Positions 49,073 through 58,072 of a stretch of DNA of 64,000 bases are shown in pieces (the stretch's first letter is position 1; each line of letters begins with the position of its first letter). The position numbers were made by a program, and so were the translations under genes. The notes beneath the pieces are model-generated. The model made no database searches. It worked only from the letters and a program-made list of their open reading frames with translations, and was not told the DNA's origin. Source of the DNA: Mycobacterium sp. Root135 (GTDB lineage: Bacteria > Actinomycetota > Actinomycetes > Mycobacteriales > Mycobacteriaceae); assembly GCF_001426545.1 (NCBI RefSeq), contig NZ_LMEZ01000009.1, positions 434,001 to 498,000 of the forward strand. The letters are read 5' to 3'.

Positions 49073-50884
49073 GTGAGCGACGAGAAATCCGGTACCCGCA
49101 GTAACGTCGGCCTCCTGGACATCGCCCCGCGGTTGCCTGGACTACTGAAGGACGCGCCGGTCATCGCGCGCGGCGTCGTGACCGGTTTCCTGGCGCGGCC
49201 GACGGCGAAGACCTCCATTGGCAAGGTGTTTCAGGAGCGCGCCGCCCGCTACGCGGACAAGACCTTCATCAAGTTCGAGGACCAGCGGCTGACCTACCGC
49301 GAGTCCAACGAGACCGTCAACCGTTACGCGGCGGTACTGGCTTCGCGTGGGGTCGGACCCGGCGACGTCGTCGGCGTCATGTTGCGCAATTCGCCGAACT
49401 CGGTGCTGTTGATGCTCGCGGTCGTCAAGTGCGGTGCCGTCGCCGGCATGCTCAACTACCACCAGCGCGGCAAGGTGCTTGCTCACAGCATCGGTTTGCT
49501 CAAGGCCAAGGTGGTGGTCGCGGAGAACGACTTCATCGACCCGATCGGCGAGAGCGAGGCCGACACCGACGGGCTGATGACGCTCGACGAGCTGATCCAG
49601 CTCGCCGTCTCGGCGCCGGCCACCAACCCGGCCACCACCAGCGCCGTCCTGGCCAAGGACAAGGCGTTCTACATCTTCACTTCGGGCACCACCGGGATGC
49701 CGAAGGCCAGCGTCATGACCCACTACCGCTGGCTGCGCGCGCTGGCCGGGTTCGGTGGGCTCGGGATGCGGTTGACGACCGAGGACACCCTGTACTGCTG
49801 CCTGCCGCTCTATCACAACAACGCGCTGACGGTGGCGCTGTCCTCGGTGCTCAACTCGGGATCGACACTGGCACTTGGCAAGTCGTTCTCGGCGTCGAAG
49901 TTCTGGGACGACGTCATCCGCCACGACGCGACGGCGTTCGTCTACATCGGCGAGGTCTGCGCCTACCTGCTCAACCAGTCGCCCAAGCCCACCGACCGCA
50001 AGCACCGCGTCCGCGTCATCGCGGGCAACGGGCTGCGCCCTGCCATCTGGGACGAGTTCACCAAGCGGTTCGGCATCGCGCGGGTGTGCGAGTTCTACGC
50101 CGCCAGTGAGGGAAACACCGCCTTCCTCAACGTGTTCAACGTCGACAAGACCACTGGCATCTGCCCGTCGCCGATCGCCTTCGTCGAATACGACGAGGAG
50201 ACCGGCGGACCGCTGCGCGGCGAGGACGGTCGCGTCCGCAAGGTCAAGACCGGGCAACCAGGTCTGCTGCTGTCGAAGGTGAGCAACTTCCAGCCGTTCG
50301 ACGGCTACACCGACCGCGAGGCCACCGAGAAGAAGCTGGTGCGCGACGCCTTCAAGGAGGGCGATGTCTGGTTCAACACCGGCGACCTGATGCGGTCGCA
50401 GGGGTTCGGGCACGCCGCGTTCACCGACCGCCTCGGCGACACGTTCCGCTGGAAGGGTGAGAACGTCGCGACCACCGAGGTCGAGGCCGCCGTCTCCACG
50501 GACGCTCAGGTCGAGGAGTGCACGGTGTTCGGCGTCGAGGTGGAGGGCGCCGGCGGCAAGGCAGGCATGGTGGCCATCCAGCTCAAGGAGGGCCAGGAGT
50601 TCGACGGCAAGGCGCTGGCCAAGTCCGCCTACGAGCACCTGCCCGGCTACGCGGTGCCGTTGTTCGTCAGGATCACCGAGACGCTCGCCCACACCTCGAC
50701 GTTCAAGAGCCAGAAGGTCGACCTCCGCAAGGAGGGCTACGGCGGCAACTCCGGCGAGGGTGACGAGGACTCGGGGAAGGTCGAGGACCCCATCTACGTG
50801 CTCGCCGGACGCGAAGAGGGTTACGTGGAGTTCTACGACGAGTACCCCGCCGAGGTCGTGGACGGCAAGCGCCCCAAGAACTGA
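49073..50884 (+). CDS. fadD6: FadD6, long-chain acyl-CoA synthetase
   Basis: A 603-residue AMP-binding acyl-CoA synthetase of the very-long-chain/FATP class, matching Rv1206 (FadD6). A3 motif FYIFTSGTTGMPKASVMTHY, core FYAASEGNTAFLNV, GDVWFNTGDLMRS and the FATP-type DRLGDTFRWKGENVATTEVE, ending TFKSQKVDLRKEGY. It activates fatty acids with ATP and CoA at the membrane. GTG 49073 follows TATGGT (49061-49066) by 6 nt, supporting a leaderless start. Followed 17 bp later by folP2. Confidence 0.94.
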   Translation: MSDEKSGTRSNVGLLDIAPRLPGLLKDAPVIARGVVTGFLARPTAKTSIGKVFQERAARYADKTFIKFEDQRLTYRESNETVNRYAAVLASRGVGPGDVVGVMLRNSPNSVLLMLAVVKCGAVAGMLNYHQRGKVLAHSIGLLKAKVVVAENDFIDPIGESEADTDGLMTLDELIQLAVSAPATNPATTSAVLAKDKAFYIFTSGTTGMPKASVMTHYRWLRALAGFGGLGMRLTTEDTLYCCLPLYHNNALTVALSSVLNSGSTLALGKSFSASKFWDDVIRHDATAFVYIGEVCAYLLNQSPKPTDRKHRVRVIAGNGLRPAIWDEFTKRFGIARVCEFYAASEGNTAFLNVFNVDKTTGICPSPIAFVEYDEETGGPLRGEDGRVRKVKTGQPGLLLSKVSNFQPFDGYTDREATEKKLVRDAFKEGDVWFNTGDLMRSQGFGHAAFTDRLGDTFRWKGENVATTEVEAAVSTDAQVEECTVFGVEVEGAGGKAGMVAIQLKEGQEFDGKALAKSAYEHLPGYAVPLFVRITETLAHTSTFKSQKVDLRKEGYGGNSGEGDEDSGKVEDPIYVLAGREEGYVEFYDEYPAEVVDGKRPKN

Positions 50885-50901
50885 GCCGTAGCCTGGGAGG
50901 T

Positions 50902-51777
50902 ATGCAGGCGACGTTTCTGGGCCGTCCCGTGGCGGGCGATCGCGCCATGATCATGGCGATCGTCAACCGGACCCCGGATTCGTTCTACGACCGCGGAGCC
51001 AACTTCACCGACGAGGCCGCCAAGGAGGCCGTGCATCGGGTGGTCGAGGAGGGCGCCGACGTCGTCGACGTGGGCGGTGTGAAGGCCGGGCCCGGCGACG
51101 TGGTCGACGCCGACGAGGAGATCGCCCGCGTCGTGCCGTTCATCGAGTGGCTCCGCGGCGCCTACCCGGACCAGCTGATCAGCGTCGACACCTGGCGGGC
51201 CACCGTCGCAAAGCAGGCGTGTGCGGCCGGGGCCGACATCATCAACGACACCTGGGGCGGGTCCGACCCCGGACTCGTCGACGTCGCCGCCGAGTTCGGC
51301 GCGGGGCTGGTGTGCTCCCACACCGGCGGGGCCGTTCCTCGGACGCGACCGTTTCGCGTCAACTACGGGTTGTCCGAACGTGGCGTCGTGGACGACGTCA
51401 TCGCCGAGGTGACCTCGGCCGCCGAACGTGCAGTCGCCGCGGGCGTCGCAAGGAACGCAGTTCTCGTCGATCCGACGCATGATTTCGGTAAGAACACTCA
51501 CCATGGTCTTAGTTTGTTGCGCCACGTAAAAGACCTTGTAAACACTGGATGGCCCGTCCTGATGGCCCTGAGTAACAAGGATTTCGTCGGGGAGACTCTG
51601 GGAGTGGGCTTGACCGAACGCCTCGAGGGAACTCTGGCCGCGACCGCGCTCGCCGCGCAGGCGGGGGCAGCCATGTTCCGAGTCCACGAGGTGGGGTCCA
51701 CTCGACGCGTCCTGGAAATGGTCGCGTCGATCCAGGGCGTGCGTCCACCGACGCGGACCGTAAGGGGACTGGCATGA
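50902..51777 (+). CDS. folP2: FolP2, dihydropteroate synthase homologue
   Basis: A 291-residue TIM-barrel protein of the DHPS family. IVNRTPDSFYDRG is the pterin-binding start; DVGGVKAGPGDVVDADEEIARVV and SVDTWRATVAKQACAAGADI correspond to later loops. FolP2 proteins of mycobacteria (Rv1207) lack demonstrated DHPS activity and this copy also departs from the FolP1 motif (GGVKAGPG rather than GGESTRPG). The ATG at 50902 has both TAGCCT 7 nt upstream (leaderless) and GGGAGGT. It overlaps gpgS by ATGA. An AT-richer patch with rare codons occurs at about 51475-51600. Confidence 0.92.
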   Translation: MQATFLGRPVAGDRAMIMAIVNRTPDSFYDRGANFTDEAAKEAVHRVVEEGADVVDVGGVKAGPGDVVDADEEIARVVPFIEWLRGAYPDQLISVDTWRATVAKQACAAGADIINDTWGGSDPGLVDVAAEFGAGLVCSHTGGAVPRTRPFRVNYGLSERGVVDDVIAEVTSAAERAVAAGVARNAVLVDPTHDFGKNTHHGLSLLRHVKDLVNTGWPVLMALSNKDFVGETLGVGLTERLEGTLAATALAAQAGAAMFRVHEVGSTRRVLEMVASIQGVRPPTRTVRGLA

Positions 51778-52724
51778 GCTTGACACCTGAACTCGACGCC
51801 GTTGAGGCCATCGCGGGACATCGTTGGCTGACCGACCACACGTGGCGCAGGCCGCAGTGGACCATCGCCGAGCTCGAAGCGGCCAAGGCCGGCCGGACCA
51901 TCTCGGTGGTGCTGCCCGCATTGAACGAGGAAGAGACCGTCGCCTCGGTGGTCGACACCATCACGCCTCTGCTCGGAGGACTGGTCGACGAGATCGTGGT
52001 CCTCGACTCCGGCTCGACCGACGACACCGAGATCCGCGCGGTCGCCGCGGGGGCCAGGGTGGTCAGTCGTGAGGCTGCGCTGCCGGAAGTCGAGCCGCAG
52101 CCCGGCAAGGGAGAGGTGTTGTGGCGATCGCTCGCCGCGACCACCGGTGACCTCGTCGTCTTCGTCGACTCCGACCTCATCGACCCGGACCCGATGTTCG
52201 TACCGAAGCTGCTAGGCCCGCTGCTGACGACCGACGGCGTGCACCTGGTCAAGGGCTTCTACCGCCGACCGCTCAAGGTCAGCGGCAGCGAGGACGCCAA
52301 CGGCGGTGGACGGGTCACCGAGCTGGTCGCTCGGCCGCTGCTGGCCGCGCTACGCCCGGAGCTGACGTGTCTGCTGCAGCCCCTGGGCGGTGAGTACGCG
52401 GGTACCCGCGAACTGCTGACCTCGGTGCCGTTCGCACCCGCCTACGGCGTCGAGATCGGGCTTCTGATCGACACCTACGACCGTCTCGGCTTGGATGCCA
52501 TCGCCCAGGTGAACCTCGGCGTCCGCACGCACCGCAACCGACCGCTGACCGAGCTGGCCGCGATGAGCCGTCAGGTGATCGCCACGCTGCTGTCGCGCTG
52601 CGGGGTGCCGGACTCTGGCGTCGGCCTCACCCAGTTCTTCGCCGACGGCGAGGACTACGCCGCCCGCACCTCCACGGTGTCCCTGGTCGACCGGCCGCCG
52701 ATGGCCACGTTGCGCCCTCGTTGA
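51774..52724 (+). CDS. gpgS: GpgS, glucosyl-3-phosphoglycerate synthase
   Basis: A 316-residue GT81 retaining glycosyltransferase that transfers glucose from NDP-glucose to 3-phosphoglycerate, the first step of methylglucose lipopolysaccharide synthesis. VVLPALNEEETVASVVD is the nucleotide-binding start; D132-S133-D134 (VFVDSDLID) is the metal-binding DxD; LQPLGGEYAGTRELL and YGVEIGLLIDTYDRLG complete the site. Its ATG overlaps the folP2 stop. glgM and glgC, which feed the same polysaccharide, lie 2-4 kb downstream. Confidence 0.96.
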   Translation: MSLTPELDAVEAIAGHRWLTDHTWRRPQWTIAELEAAKAGRTISVVLPALNEEETVASVVDTITPLLGGLVDEIVVLDSGSTDDTEIRAVAAGARVVSREAALPEVEPQPGKGEVLWRSLAATTGDLVVFVDSDLIDPDPMFVPKLLGPLLTTDGVHLVKGFYRRPLKVSGSEDANGGGRVTELVARPLLAALRPELTCLLQPLGGEYAGTRELLTSVPFAPAYGVEIGLLIDTYDRLGLDAIAQVNLGVRTHRNRPLTELAAMSRQVIATLLSRCGVPDSGVGLTQFFADGEDYAARTSTVSLVDRPPMATLRPR

Positions 52725-52759
52725 CCCCACTGTCATAGGACTCAGGCAGTATCGACGTC

Positions 52760-53110
52760 GTGACGTTGATCCTGCTGTACCTGGTCGTACTGATCCTGGT
52801 CGCCGTCGTGCTGTTCGGCGTCGGCAGCGTGCTGTTCGGGCGTGGGGAGCGGTTGCCTCCGCTGCCGCGCGCGACCACCGCGACGATGCTGCCGGCCTCG
52901 GAGATCACCGGTGCCGACGTGGAGGCGCTGAAGTTCACCCAGACGCTGCGCGGCTACAAGGCCGCCGAGGTCGACTGGGCGCTGGACCGGCTCGGCCAGG
53001 AAGTCGACCAACTGCGCGGCCAGGTGGCCGCCCTCCGTGCTGCCTACGGAGTCGACGACTTCGTGCCGGATTCCGACGCCGTCGCCGAGTCCGAGACGCA
53101 CGTGCCATGA
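52760..53110 (+). CDS. DivIVA-domain membrane protein (Rv1209-like)
   Basis: A 116-residue protein. One N-terminal transmembrane helix (LILLYLVVLILVAVVLFGV) is followed by a short linker and a DivIVA-like coiled-coil domain (LKFTQTLRGYKAAEVDWALDRLGQEVDQLRGQVAALR). The F..TLRGY...EVD pattern is the DivIVA/Wag31 N-terminal signature. It may link to the polar growth machinery, but no function is assigned. GTG start at 52760; the stop overlaps tag by 4 bp (ATGA), making a small operon. Confidence 0.87.
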   Translation: MTLILLYLVVLILVAVVLFGVGSVLFGRGERLPPLPRATTATMLPASEITGADVEALKFTQTLRGYKAAEVDWALDRLGQEVDQLRGQVAALRAAYGVDDFVPDSDAVAESETHVP

Positions 53111-53697
53111 GCGACGGTCGAACTCGTTGCAGCTGGGCGGATTTTAGCGGTGAGCGCTGGGCGACCGACGACTCGGTGCTGTACCGCAACTACCACGACA
53201 CCGAATGGGGCCAGCCGCTACGCGGTGATCGTGAACTGTTCGAGCGGATGACGTTGGAGGCGTTTCAGAGCGGGCTGTCGTGGCTCATCATCCTGCGCAA
53301 GCGAGACAGCTTCCGGCGGGCATTTCAGCGCTTCGAGGCCGACGAGATCGCCCGCTTCGGTGACGGCGACGTCGAGCGGTTGATGGCCGACGCCGGGATC
53401 GTGCGCAACCGCGCCAAGATCGAGGCGACCATCGCCAATGCGCGGGCGATCGACGACCTCGACGTCGGTCTGAGCGAACTGCTGTGGTCGTTCGCCCCCG
53501 AGTCGCGGCCGCGCCCCGGTGCCATGACCGAGGTGCCCGCCGTCACTCCCGAGTCCACTGCGATGGCCAAGGAGCTCAAGCGCCGTGGCTTCAAATTCGT
53601 GGGGCCTACGACGGCATATGCGCTGATGCAGGCGACCGGAATGGTCGACGACCACCTGGCGTCGTGTTGGGTTCCAGCCATCTCGGCGACCGCCTAA
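53107..53697 (+). CDS. tag: TagA, DNA-3-methyladenine glycosylase I
   Basis: A 196-residue base-excision glycosylase that removes 3-methyladenine from alkylated DNA. Family marks: CSWADFS at the start, YRNYHDTEWGQPLRGDRELF, FERMTLEAFQSGLSWLIILRKR (catalytic Glu region) and the C-terminal zinc snap residues in DDHLASCW. Homologue of Rv1210. The ATG overlaps the DivIVA-like gene. Immediately after the stop a 12-bp sequence is tandemly repeated (53694-53716). Confidence 0.95.
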   Translation: MSDGRTRCSWADFSGERWATDDSVLYRNYHDTEWGQPLRGDRELFERMTLEAFQSGLSWLIILRKRDSFRRAFQRFEADEIARFGDGDVERLMADAGIVRNRAKIEATIANARAIDDLDVGLSELLWSFAPESRPRPGAMTEVPAVTPESTAMAKELKRRGFKFVGPTTAYALMQATGMVDDHLASCWVPAISATA

Positions 53698-53716
53698 GTC
53701 GGGTACTAAGTCGGGT
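53694..53716. repeat. 12-bp tandem repeat after tag
   Basis: CTAAGTCGGGTA (53694-53705) is followed by CTAAGTCGGGT (53706-53716). The first copy contains the tag stop codon. Purpose unknown; probably a slippage product. Confidence 0.6.
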
Positions 53717-53853
53717 CTTTGCACACCGACTGCCCGGTATAGGGAACAATGGTTCAAAGATCAGTTCAGTGCCGAGTGCTGTCGCCGAGTGGGCAGTCTT
53801 GGCCCCGACCCGTTTCGCGGACGCGGAACGGACCATTCGGAAGGGAGCACTCG

Positions 53854-54021
53854 ATGGCGGCGATGAAGCCCCGGACCGGCGACGGTCCTCTGGAAGCAAC
53901 CAAGGAGGGGCGGGGCATCGTGATGCGAGTACCACTGGAGGGTGGTGGACGTCTCGTCGTCGAATTGACTCCGGATGAAGCAGCAGCACTCGGCGACGAA
54001 CTGAAGAACGTCACCGCGTAG
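53854..54021 (+). CDS. DUF3117 protein (Rv1211-like)
   Basis: A 55-residue protein, MAAMKPRTGDGPLEATKEGR at the start and ending in PDEAAALGDELKNV, of the actinobacterial DUF3117 family, function unknown. It is highly conserved in sequence and in position next to glgM. The ATG at 53854 has AAGGGAG 8-10 nt upstream. The gap before it (53698-53853) contains GGTATAGGG, a possible -10. It is convergent with glgM (19 bp between stops). Confidence 0.9.
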   Translation: MAAMKPRTGDGPLEATKEGRGIVMRVPLEGGGRLVVELTPDEAAALGDELKNVTA

Positions 54022-54040
54022 CTGCCGCATCGGTGTTCGG

Positions 54041-55210
54041 CTAGCTGGACACCATCCGGTAGATCTCGAGGGTCTGCTCGGCGATGCGCTCCCACGAGAA
54101 CTCGTCGATGCACCTCTGACGGCCGGTGCGGCCGTACTCGGCCGCCCGGTCGGGGTCTGAGACCAACGCGTTGACGGCGTCGGCGAGTCGGGCCTCGAAG
54201 CCCTCGGCGTCGGCGGGGTCGTAGTGCACCAACAGACCCGTCTCACCCTCGACGACGACCTCGGGAATGCCTCCGACGTCGGAGGCGACGACCGCCGTCG
54301 AACACGCCATCGCCTCCAGGTTGACGATGCCAAGTGGCTCGTAGACCGACGGGCAGACGAAGACCGTTGCCGCGGACAATATTTCGCGGATCTGGTCGGT
54401 TGGCAGCATTTCTTGCACCCAGAAGACTCCGTCGCGTGAGGCGGCCAGGGTCTCCACCGCGCCGCCCACCTCCGCGGCGATCTCGGGGGTGTCCGGCGCA
54501 CCAGCACACAACACCAGTTGAACCTCGGGCGCGAAACCGTGTGCGGCGGCGACCAGGTGGGCAACGCCCTTCTGCCGCGTGATGCGACCGACGAACGCCA
54601 CGATGGGCCGCGTCGGGTCGACGCCGATCCGGGCGAGCGTTCCCGTCGCTGCGTCGGTGTCGGGGTACCACTTCTCGGTGTCGATGCCGTTGCGCACGAC
54701 GTGAACACGGTTGGGGTCCAATGCCGGGTAGGTGGCCAGCACGTCCTCGCGCATGCCCGCGCTGACCGCGATGACCGCGTCGGCCGCCTCGACCGCCGTG
54801 CGCTCCACCCATGACGACACCCGGTAGCCGCCGCCGAGTTGTTCTGCCTTCCAGGGCCGCATCGGCTCCAGGGAGTGCGCCGTCAGGACGTGGGGGATGC
54901 CGTAGAGCATCGCCGCCAGATGGCCGGCGAGCCCTGCGTACCACGTGTGCGAATGCGCGACGGTCGCGCCGGCCGCGGCGTTGACCATCACCAGGTCGGC
55001 AGACAGCGTCGTCAGCGCGGCATTCGCACCGCCGAGGGCTGGGTCCGCCGACGCCACGTAGACGTCCGGCTCACCTGGTCTCGGTGCGCCCATGCAGTGC
55101 ACGTCCACGTCGCACATCTTCTTGAGTTGGGCAACCAGTTCGGTGACGTGAACTCCCGCGCCGCCGTAGACCTCCGGTGGGTACTCCCGTGTCATCATCG
55201 CCACTCGCAT
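54041..55210 (-). CDS. glgM: GlgM, alpha-maltose-1-phosphate synthase
   Basis: A 389-residue GT4/GT5-like glycosyltransferase (formerly GlgA). It joins ADP-glucose and glucose-1-phosphate to alpha-maltose-1-phosphate, the GlgE-pathway building block for glycogen and capsular alpha-glucan. MMTREYPPEVYGGAGVHVTE is the acceptor loop, FVGRITRQKGVAHLV the start of the donor domain, and VYEPLGIVNLEAMAC the E-x7-E motif. Either ATG 55210 or GTG 55216 may start. It is divergent from glgC, which makes its ADP-glucose substrate, with two adjacent palindromes between them. Confidence 0.94.
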   Translation of the reverse strand: MRVAMMTREYPPEVYGGAGVHVTELVAQLKKMCDVDVHCMGAPRPGEPDVYVASADPALGGANAALTTLSADLVMVNAAAGATVAHSHTWYAGLAGHLAAMLYGIPHVLTAHSLEPMRPWKAEQLGGGYRVSSWVERTAVEAADAVIAVSAGMREDVLATYPALDPNRVHVVRNGIDTEKWYPDTDAATGTLARIGVDPTRPIVAFVGRITRQKGVAHLVAAAHGFAPEVQLVLCAGAPDTPEIAAEVGGAVETLAASRDGVFWVQEMLPTDQIREILSAATVFVCPSVYEPLGIVNLEAMACSTAVVASDVGGIPEVVVEGETGLLVHYDPADAEGFEARLADAVNALVSDPDRAAEYGRTGRQRCIDEFSWERIAEQTLEIYRMVSS

Positions 55211-55259
55211 GTGCACGACGGTAGTTCACCGCCGCGGCGCAGTGCGCGAGTCGGACCCA

Positions 55260-55302
55260 ATTGTCTTGACTGACAATCCGACACGATTTGGCCAATCGTG
55301 TC
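55260..55302. promoter_or_regulatory. Two adjacent palindromes in the glgM-glgC divergent gap
   Basis: ATTGTC-TTGACT-GACAAT (55260-55277) has perfect 6-bp arms. GACACGATT-TGGCC-AATCGTGTC (55280-55302) has perfect 9-bp arms. They are 2 bp apart, centred in the 144-bp gap between two genes of one pathway, so they are likely operator(s) for coordinated control. Confidence 0.6.
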
Positions 55303-55354
55303 CGAATAGCGTGAATGGCTAGCCGCGACCCCTAAGGGCCGATAGGTTTGACGC

Positions 55355-56569
55355 ATGAGGGAACTGCCAACCGTTTTGGGTATCGTCTTGGCAGGCGGCG
55401 AAGGCAAGCGGCTATACCCGCTGACCGCGGATCGGGCCAAGCCCGCGGTTCCCTTCGGCGGCGCCTATCGGCTCATCGACTTCGTCCTGTCGAATCTCGT
55501 GAATGCTCGCTACTTGAAGATCTGCGTTCTGACGCAATACAAGTCGCATTCGCTGGACCGTCACATTTCGCAGAACTGGCGGTTATCGGGGCTTGCCGGT
55601 GAGTACATCACTCCCGTCCCGGCGCAGCAGCGTCTCGGCCCGCGGTGGTACACGGGTTCCGGCGACGCGATCCTGCAGTCGCTCAACCTGATCTACGACG
55701 AGGACCCCGATTACGTCGTCGTGTTCGGTGCCGATCACATCTATCGGATGGATCCCGAGCAGATGTTGCAGTTCCACATCGAGAGTGGAGCTGGCGCGAC
55801 GGTCGCGGGTATTCGGGTGCCGCGTGCGGAGGCGACGGCGTTCGGTTGCATCGACTCGGACGAGTCCGGGCTCATTCGCGCGTTCGTGGAGAAGCCTGCC
55901 GATCCGCCGGGAACCCCCGATGATCCCGAGATGACGTACGCCTCGATGGGCAACTACATCTTCACCACGAAGGTGCTCGTCGATGCCATCCGCGCGGACG
56001 CCGACGACGACGACTCGGACCACGACATGGGTGGCGACATCATTCCGCGTCTGGTCCGCGACAGCCAGGCCGCCGTCTACGACTTCAACGACAACGAAGT
56101 GCCCGGGTCGACGGAGCGCGATCACGGCTACTGGCGTGACGTCGGGACGCTGGATGCCTTCTATGACGCCCACATGGACTTGGTGTCGGTCCACCCGATC
56201 TTCAACCTGTACAACCGGCGGTGGCCGATCCGCGGCGAACCGGAGAACCTGGCACCGGCCAAGTTCGTCAACGGTGGCTCGGCGCAGGAGTCGGTCGTCG
56301 GGGCGGGCAGCATCGTCTCGGCTGCCTCGGTGCGCAATTCGGTGTTGTCGTCGAACGTGGTGATCAACGACGGCGCCATCGTGGAGGGCAGCGTGATCAT
56401 GCCCGGTGTGCGCATCGGACGGGGTGCAGTGGTGCGCCACGCGATCCTCGACAAGAACGTCGTCGTCGGACCCGGTGAGCACGTCGGTGTGGATCTGGAG
56501 CGCGACCGCGAACGGTTCGCGATCAGTGCCGGTGGCGTCGTGGCCGTCGGCAAGGGCATCTGGATTTAG
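55355..56569 (+). CDS. glgC: GlgC, glucose-1-phosphate adenylyltransferase
   Basis: A 404-residue ADP-glucose pyrophosphorylase. LAGGEGKRLYPLTADRAKPA is the nucleotide-binding start, FGADHIYRMDPEQML and SMGNYIFTTKVL line the active site, RDVGTLDAFYDAHMDL binds sugar, and a left-handed beta-helix (about 290-404) forms the regulatory C-terminus. It supplies ADP-glucose to GlgM. The ATG at 55355 follows TAGGTT (55343-55348) by 6 nt, suggesting a leaderless transcript. The 3' end overlaps the convergent small gene by 4 bp. Confidence 0.96.
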   Translation: MRELPTVLGIVLAGGEGKRLYPLTADRAKPAVPFGGAYRLIDFVLSNLVNARYLKICVLTQYKSHSLDRHISQNWRLSGLAGEYITPVPAQQRLGPRWYTGSGDAILQSLNLIYDEDPDYVVVFGADHIYRMDPEQMLQFHIESGAGATVAGIRVPRAEATAFGCIDSDESGLIRAFVEKPADPPGTPDDPEMTYASMGNYIFTTKVLVDAIRADADDDDSDHDMGGDIIPRLVRDSQAAVYDFNDNEVPGSTERDHGYWRDVGTLDAFYDAHMDLVSVHPIFNLYNRRWPIRGEPENLAPAKFVNGGSAQESVVGAGSIVSAASVRNSVLSSNVVINDGAIVEGSVIMPGVRIGRGAVVRHAILDKNVVVGPGEHVGVDLERDRERFAISAGGVVAVGKGIWI

Positions 56570-56775
56570 AGCTGGCGGCGTCCCGGTCGTTCGTGCCGGG
56601 GCACCTTCGGGGTGTTGGTGACCGTTCTGCCCTTGCCGGCGACGGTCGACAGCGCCCGACGGCAGCGGGGGCAGATCGGCTTGCCCGCGATGTCGACCGT
56701 CCACTGCTTGCCGCTGCCCATGCACGTCTTGTCGCCTGGGCCTGTCCCGCGTCCGGCCGAATCCTTGTCCTTCAC
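56566..56775 (-). CDS. Small Cys-containing protein, zinc-ribbon-like
   Basis: A 69-residue basic protein, GTG start at 56773-56775. Cysteines at 18 (TCMGSG) and a C-P-R-C pair (ICPRCRR, residues 35-38) could make a zinc ribbon. The C-terminus is basic (PKVPRHERPGRRQL). The frame stays open far upstream, but that part is antisense to the HNH gene and very Arg/His-rich, so the short form is preferred. I do not recognise a named family. It lies 20 bp downstream of the HNH gene. Confidence 0.62.
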   Translation of the reverse strand: MKDKDSAGRGTGPGDKTCMGSGKQWTVDIAGKPICPRCRRALSTVAGKGRTVTNTPKVPRHERPGRRQL

Positions 56776-56795
56776 CCGATCAGTATGAGGCGTCC

Positions 56796-57983
56796 TCAGG
56801 CGGCGTTGTGCCAGGCGAGTTCGTCGGCGAAGGCGACTTCGACGATGCTGCGACGATGGCCGGGCCGCCCGGGTAGCGGTGGTGCGGTGGAGTGGTGGCG
56901 GGCGCCGGTGGGGGTGACGATCTCGCAGGTGTGGGTGCCGTCGCGGTCGCGGTGGTTGCTCACCTTCCAGCCCGGCGCCTGTTTGTCGTAGTTGCACCCG
57001 GCGCAGGTGCCCCGCCCGTTGACCGCGGTGGTGGGTCCGCCGGTGGCGTGGTCGACGGCGTGGTCGGTGTGTCGGATGGGGGCGTCGCAGTACGGGGTGC
57101 GGCAGGTGTCGTCGCGGACGGTGATGAAGCGGGTCAGACCTTTGGGGAAGGCCCGGGCGCGGGATTCCATCGCGATGAGGGCACCGGAGTCGGGGTGGCG
57201 GTACAGCCGCCGCAGGGTGGCCTGTGACCGGGCGTCGGTTGCGGCGCGGTTGACCAACCGGCGGGCGACCGCGGCGGGGATGGGTCCGTAGCCGGGCACT
57301 CGGGCCGCGGCCTGGTCGCCGCCGAGCAGGGTGTCGTCGGTGATGACCAGGTCCACGGCGATGGGGACTGGGATGTCGGCGGGTCGGCCGGTGATGCGTT
57401 CGACGAGGGTGTCGGCCATGACGTGGTTGCGGGGGCGGCCGTCGCCGCAGGTGTCGGCTTCTCGTCGCAGGGCGGCGTAGACACGATCGGTTTCGGCGCG
57501 GGCGGCGCGGTCGACGACGGCGTGGGGGTCGAGTTCGTAGGCGATGGCCTTGGCGTCGGCCTCGATGCGTTTGTCGCCCTTGCCTTCCAAGCTGTTCTGA
57601 TCGGCGCACATCCGGGCGTCCAACAGTCGGCGGTCGGCCAGGTCCAGGCAGGCCGATTCGCGCACGATCAGGGTGGCCCGCCACTCCGACAGCAGCCCAG
57701 CCTTCAGGGCGGCCAGGGTGTGGGGCATGTCGTTGACCAGGGCGCGGGCGAACCCGAGGTGCCGGCCGCCGCGGTTGGGGGAGTCACGCCGGGCCAGGGC
57801 GATCTCACTGCCCAATCCCTTGCCTCTCTTGGCGGTGGGTATGCCGGCGGCGGCTTCCCTGGCCCGGCGGGTGGTGTCGAGGTGGGCGGTCAGGACGGCT
57901 TGTTCGGCGGCTGCGGTGGATTTGGCGCGTTCGAGCACGGCGATGCGGTCGATCAGCCCCGCCTCATCCATCGCGTCGAACAT
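56796..57983 (-). CDS. DUF222/HNH endonuclease (13E12 repeat family)
   Basis: A 395-residue protein of the mycobacterial 13E12 family: an N-terminal DUF222 helical domain (about 1-260) and a C-terminal HNH nuclease domain. The latter has CRTPYCDAPIRHTDHAVDHA and the later N/H residues in GTCAGCNYDKQAPGW; two Cys pairs hold zinc. Such genes are multicopy, spread through actinobacterial genomes and behave like selfish or mobile elements; the function is unknown. ATG 57981-57983 was chosen over one at 58013 (MFDAMDEAG start is family-like). It lies between glgC and the RaaS operon, absent from that place in M. tuberculosis. Confidence 0.88.
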   Translation of the reverse strand: MFDAMDEAGLIDRIAVLERAKSTAAAEQAVLTAHLDTTRRAREAAAGIPTAKRGKGLGSEIALARRDSPNRGGRHLGFARALVNDMPHTLAALKAGLLSEWRATLIVRESACLDLADRRLLDARMCADQNSLEGKGDKRIEADAKAIAYELDPHAVVDRAARAETDRVYAALRREADTCGDGRPRNHVMADTLVERITGRPADIPVPIAVDLVITDDTLLGGDQAAARVPGYGPIPAAVARRLVNRAATDARSQATLRRLYRHPDSGALIAMESRARAFPKGLTRFITVRDDTCRTPYCDAPIRHTDHAVDHATGGPTTAVNGRGTCAGCNYDKQAPGWKVSNHRDRDGTHTCEIVTPTGARHHSTAPPLPGRPGHRRSIVEVAFADELAWHNAA

Positions 57984-58072
57984 GTGTTCGATGATACGCC
58001 GCCCCACCGACAAGAGTCGGGGCCCGGTTGCCGCCCGTCTGAAGTGAGTCGAGTTCGTGGCAGCATGGCGCG

